Assembly: GCA_022571365.1 (NCBI GenBank)
Contig: JACZXZ010000005.1
Coordinates: forward strand, 1 to 64,000
Length of the DNA: 64,000 nucleotides
Origin: Pseudomonadota bacterium
GTDB taxonomy: Bacteria > Pseudomonadota > Alphaproteobacteria > G022571365
Direction: 5' to 3'
The position numbers and the translations under genes are program-made. The notes under the pieces were generated by a model, which saw only the letters and a program-made list of their open reading frames with translations, searched no databases and was not told the DNA's origin. This document shows, in pieces, positions 61,648 to 64,000 of this stretch (the first letter of the stretch is position 1; each line of letters opens with the position of its first letter).

Positions 61648-62562
61648 ATGTCGGTCGAGACCACAGACGCAGCCCAGGGCGTCGCTCAACCCGCCGATGC
61701 GCGGGTGAGCGATTACGTGGCCCTGTTGAAACCACGGGTGATGTCGCTCGTGGTGTTCACCGGCTTTGTCGGATTGGCCCTGGCGCCGGGGGCCTTGCAC
61801 CCGGTGCTCGCGCTGACCGCGATCCTGTGCATCGCGGTGGGCGCCGGCGCCTCGGGGGCGATCAACATGTGGTACGACCGCGACATCGACGGGCTGATGC
61901 AACGCACCATGAACCGTCCCCTGCCGGCCGGCCGCATGGCGCCGGGCCAGGCTCTCGGCTTCGGTGTGGTGCTGGCGGTCGGCTCGGTCGCGCTGATGGG
62001 GCTGGCGGTGGACTTTGTGGCGGCGGCGCTGCTGGCGCTCACCATCGCCTTCTACGTCTTCGTCTACACCATTTGGCTCAAGCGCCGCACGACGCAGAAC
62101 ATCGTCATCGGCGGCGCCGCCGGGGCGCTCCCGCCGGTGATCGGCTGGGCGGCGGTGACCGGGGAGGTGAGCCTCGCGTCCATCGCGCTGTTCATGATCA
62201 TTTTCGTGTGGACGCCGCCGCACTTCTGGGCGCTGGCGCTGTACCGGGCGGGCGACTACGCCAAGGCCGGCGTGCCCATGCTGCCGGTGGTCGCCGGCCA
62301 GCGCGAGACCAAGAAGCAGATTCTGCTGTATGTGACACTCCTCGTCCCGATCACGCTGGCACCCTATGCCATTGGACTCGCGGGCGCGTTGTACGGCGCG
62401 GGGGCGGCCGGGCTGGGGCTCATCTTCCTGCTCGCGGCCGCGCGTGTCTGGTTCGACCAGACCGACCGCAGCGCGCGCCGGATGTTCGGCTTCTCGATAT
62501 TGTATCTGTTCCTGCTGTTCGCGCTCATGGTCGTCGACCGGGTGCCGAACTTCTCAGGCTGA
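61648..62562 (+). CDS. ctaB: Protoheme IX farnesyltransferase CtaB
   Basis: A 304-residue UbiA-superfamily membrane enzyme that makes heme O, precursor of heme A, for the oxidases. The Mg-binding motif is INMWYDRDIDGLMQRTMNRP, and the second region has FVWTPPHFWALALYRAGDYA. VYTIWLKRRTTQNIVIGGAA is the segment also found as a fragment behind coxA. ATG 61648 follows GGGGA. It normally sits immediately after coxA in alphaproteobacteria; here it is 6.6 kb away. Confidence 0.95.
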   Translation: MSVETTDAAQGVAQPADARVSDYVALLKPRVMSLVVFTGFVGLALAPGALHPVLALTAILCIAVGAGASGAINMWYDRDIDGLMQRTMNRPLPAGRMAPGQALGFGVVLAVGSVALMGLAVDFVAAALLALTIAFYVFVYTIWLKRRTTQNIVIGGAAGALPPVIGWAAVTGEVSLASIALFMIIFVWTPPHFWALALYRAGDYAKAGVPMLPVVAGQRETKKQILLYVTLLVPITLAPYAIGLAGALYGAGAAGLGLIFLLAAARVWFDQTDRSARRMFGFSILYLFLLFALMVVDRVPNFSG

Positions 62563-62566
62563 GGCG

Positions 62567-62695
62567 ATGGGCGGCCGGGACTACAGCGAGCAACACAAAC
62601 GCCGGCGCGCCATGAACCTGGCGCTTTTCGTGGTGCTGCTAGCCCTGGTGGCGTTGTTCTACGCCATCACCATCGTGCGCATGGGCGGAGGCTGA
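62567..62695 (+). CDS. Small membrane protein of the aa3 operon (CoxF-like)
   Basis: A 42-residue protein: a basic start (GGRDYSEQHKRRRAMNLAL) and one hydrophobic helix (LALFVVLLALVALFYAITIV) ending in RMGGG. This matches the tiny protein that lies between ctaB and ctaG in alphaproteobacterial oxidase operons, usually called CoxF or a cytochrome c oxidase assembly peptide. Starts 4 bases after the ctaB stop. It is too short for standard gene callers. Confidence 0.75.
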   Translation: MGGRDYSEQHKRRRAMNLALFVVLLALVALFYAITIVRMGGG

Positions 62696-62818
62696 GCCAC
62701 GGGCCGGGCGGCGCACCGCAAGGACGCCGCCGGCGAGGCTCAAAGCGACCCGGCGAATTAGCGGGGCGGGCCCGAAGCCGTTGGAATGGTTTCCTCGAAT
62801 GACCGGAGAGGGGAAGGA

Positions 62819-63643
62819 ATGACCGAGGCGCGCGTAGGCGGACAGGTGAGGAAGCACCCCTACCATCTGGTCGATCCCAGCCCGTGGCCGGTGGTCGGGG
62901 CAACGGGGGCATTGTTTCTGTTCGGCGGCGGCGTCCTGTTCATGCATGACTACGGCCCCTGGATCATGATCCTCGGGGTCTTGCTGGTGCTCTTCACCAT
63001 GTTCATGTGGTGGCGCGACGTGATCCGCGAGGCCACCTTCGAGGGCCGCCACACGCCGGCGGTGCAGATCGGCCTGCGCTACGGCATGGCGCTGTTCATC
63101 GCCTCGGAGGTGATGTTCTTCGTCGGCTTCTTCTGGGCCTTCTTCAGCTCCAGCCTGTTGCCGGCACAAGCCACGGGCGGGGTCTGGCCGCCCGAAGGGA
63201 TCACGGTTTTCGATCCGTGGGGTATTCCGTTTCTCAACACCCTCATCCTGCTCTCTTCCGGCGTCACGGTGACCTGGGCGCACCACGCGCTCCAGGAGGA
63301 CAACCGCCGGGACATGCTGTTGGGCCTGGGGCTCACCATTCTGCTCGGCATCACCTTCACCAGCCTCCAGGTTTTCGAGTACGCCAACGCGCCGTTCGGC
63401 TTCCGCGAGGGCATTTATCCCTCGACTTTCTTCATGGCGACGGGGTTCCACGGTTTCCACGTGATCGTCGGAACCATTTTCCTCACCGTGTGCTGGTTCC
63501 GGGGCTATTTCCGCCACTTCAAGCCCGACCACCATTTCGGGTTCGAGGCCGCGGCCTGGTACTGGCACTTCGTCGATGTGGTGTGGCTGTTCCTGTTCAC
63601 CTGCATCTACTGGTGGGGGGCCGGCGTCGCCCCCGTGGTCTAG
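62819..63643 (+). CDS. coxC: Cytochrome c oxidase subunit III (aa3 type)
   Basis: A 274-residue seven-helix subunit III. HPYHLVDPSPWPVVGATGAL, the FWAFFSSSLLPAQATGGVWP stretch with conserved Glu nearby (ALFIASEVMFFVGF), GLRYGMALF, EYANAPFGFREGIYPSTFF and the closing WYWHFVDVVWLFLFTCIYWW are all standard. The start is ATG 62819 after GAGGGGAAGGA, although the frame is open a little upstream. ctaG (Cox11), usually between the small protein and coxC, is missing: only 123 non-coding bases separate the two genes. Confidence 0.95.
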   Translation: MTEARVGGQVRKHPYHLVDPSPWPVVGATGALFLFGGGVLFMHDYGPWIMILGVLLVLFTMFMWWRDVIREATFEGRHTPAVQIGLRYGMALFIASEVMFFVGFFWAFFSSSLLPAQATGGVWPPEGITVFDPWGIPFLNTLILLSSGVTVTWAHHALQEDNRRDMLLGLGLTILLGITFTSLQVFEYANAPFGFREGIYPSTFFMATGFHGFHVIVGTIFLTVCWFRGYFRHFKPDHHFGFEAAAWYWHFVDVVWLFLFTCIYWWGAGVAPVV

Positions 63644-63668
63644 GCGACCGCGAGCCACAGGAGTGCAA

Positions 63669-64000
63669 ATGTCGGCCTACCAGGAACTCGAGCGCCGCTT
63701 CCGGCGCCTGTCGAACCTTCGGGACGCGCTGGGCCTGCTGCGCTGGGACAGCTCGACCATGATGCCGGTGGGCGGCGCGGAAGCGCGCGCCGAGCAGATG
63801 GCGACCCTCGAGGTCGTGTGCCACGAGATCCTCACCGATCCCGGCCTCGCCGACCTCCTGGCGGCGGCCGAGCAGGAGACCGACTTGGGCCGCTGGCAGG
63901 CCGCGAACTTGCGGGAGATGCGGCGGCAATGGCGCCACGCCACCGCCGTCGGCGCCGACCTCGTCCAGGCGCTGACCAAGGCCGCCGCGGCCTCGGAGAT
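63669..64000 (+). CDS. Carboxypeptidase Taq (M32 family), 5' part
   Basis: The first 110 codons of an M32 metallocarboxypeptidase, running off the window end. YQELERRFRRLSNLRDALGL and LLRWDSSTMMPVGGAEARAE are the typical N-terminal motifs. AGGAG lies 5 bases upstream of the ATG. The zinc site HExxH lies beyond the window. Such a gene directly behind coxC, instead of DUF983, surf1 and ispH, departs from the common alphaproteobacterial order. Confidence 0.85.
   Translation, partial: MSAYQELERRFRRLSNLRDALGLLRWDSSTMMPVGGAEARAEQMATLEVVCHEILTDPGLADLLAAAEQETDLGRWQAANLREMRRQWRHATAVGADLVQALTKAAAASE

Overview
The window is a GC-rich alphaproteobacterial chromosome segment, most like Rhodospirillales or a relative. 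The basis is the gene set and its order: tsaE-amgK-murU, a short-form hprK, EIIA-Man, HPr and EI-type ptsP behind a ChvG/ChvI two-component pair, pckA, an aa3 oxidase operon beside tldD, and kdsB/pheA beside a membrane cytochrome c. Coding density is high. There is one tRNA, one riboswitch, no rRNA, no CRISPR and no intact insertion sequence.

Layout. 1-2.6 kb: N6-threonylcarbamoyl-tRNA ATPase and cell-wall sugar salvage (tsaE, amgK, murU); MurU carries an unexpected C-terminal thioredoxin-like domain. 3-4.3 kb: XRE regulator and an outer-membrane barrel. 4.5-12.4 kb (minus strand): chvI-chvG-hprK-rapZ-EIIA-HPr-EI-ahcY, the alphaproteobacterial regulatory PTS with its HPr kinase and acid/envelope-stress two-component system. 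12.4-14.4 kb: cobalamin riboswitch followed by hupE-cbtB-cbtA, a cobalt-uptake operon. 14.7-21.3 kb: secreted cupin, pckA, polA (with an in-frame palindromic insertion), beta-carbonic anhydrase and a CHCC zinc finger. 21.4-23.4 kb: ABC ATPase and lipoprotein hydrolase. 23.5-24.7 kb: tRNA-Arg(CCG), then an accessory stretch in which two diverged inverted repeats of about 195 bp exactly bracket a small four-cysteine protein gene.

24.7-32.8 kb (minus): LPS/exopolysaccharide cluster (two GT4, one GT2, FkbM methyltransferase, GDP-mannose-epimerase-like SDR, gmhA, hldE). A strikingly AT-rich methyltransferase gene follows at 33.4 kb. 34.2-37.5 kb: pheA, kdsB (with an altered nucleotide-loop motif), membrane cytochrome c and hisN-like phosphatase. 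37.5-45.3 kb: class-I glutamine amidotransferase, yejABEF-type peptide importer and a 2-hydroxyacid dehydrogenase. 45.5-52.3 kb: unknown protein, ChrR-type bicupin, ubiA, rsmE, gshA and tldD.

52.6-63.6 kb: the respiratory region. A canonical aa3 operon (coxB-coxA ... ctaB-small assembly protein-coxC) is split between coxA and ctaB by about 6.5 kb. The split holds a NifU-N/DUF2189 fusion gene and, on the minus strand, a second complete heme-copper oxidase (subunits II, I, two III-like, IV) resembling the CoxMNOP type. A piece of a second, diverged ctaB lies immediately behind coxA and has been tandemly duplicated, a visible scar of rearrangement. ctaG (Cox11) is absent from its usual place. 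The window ends inside a carboxypeptidase Taq gene.

The strongest candidates for something new are the MurU-thioredoxin fusion, the NifU-N/DUF2189 fusion inside a split oxidase operon, the inverted-repeat-bracketed Cys4 protein and the palindromic in-frame insertion in polA. None is proven from sequence alone.
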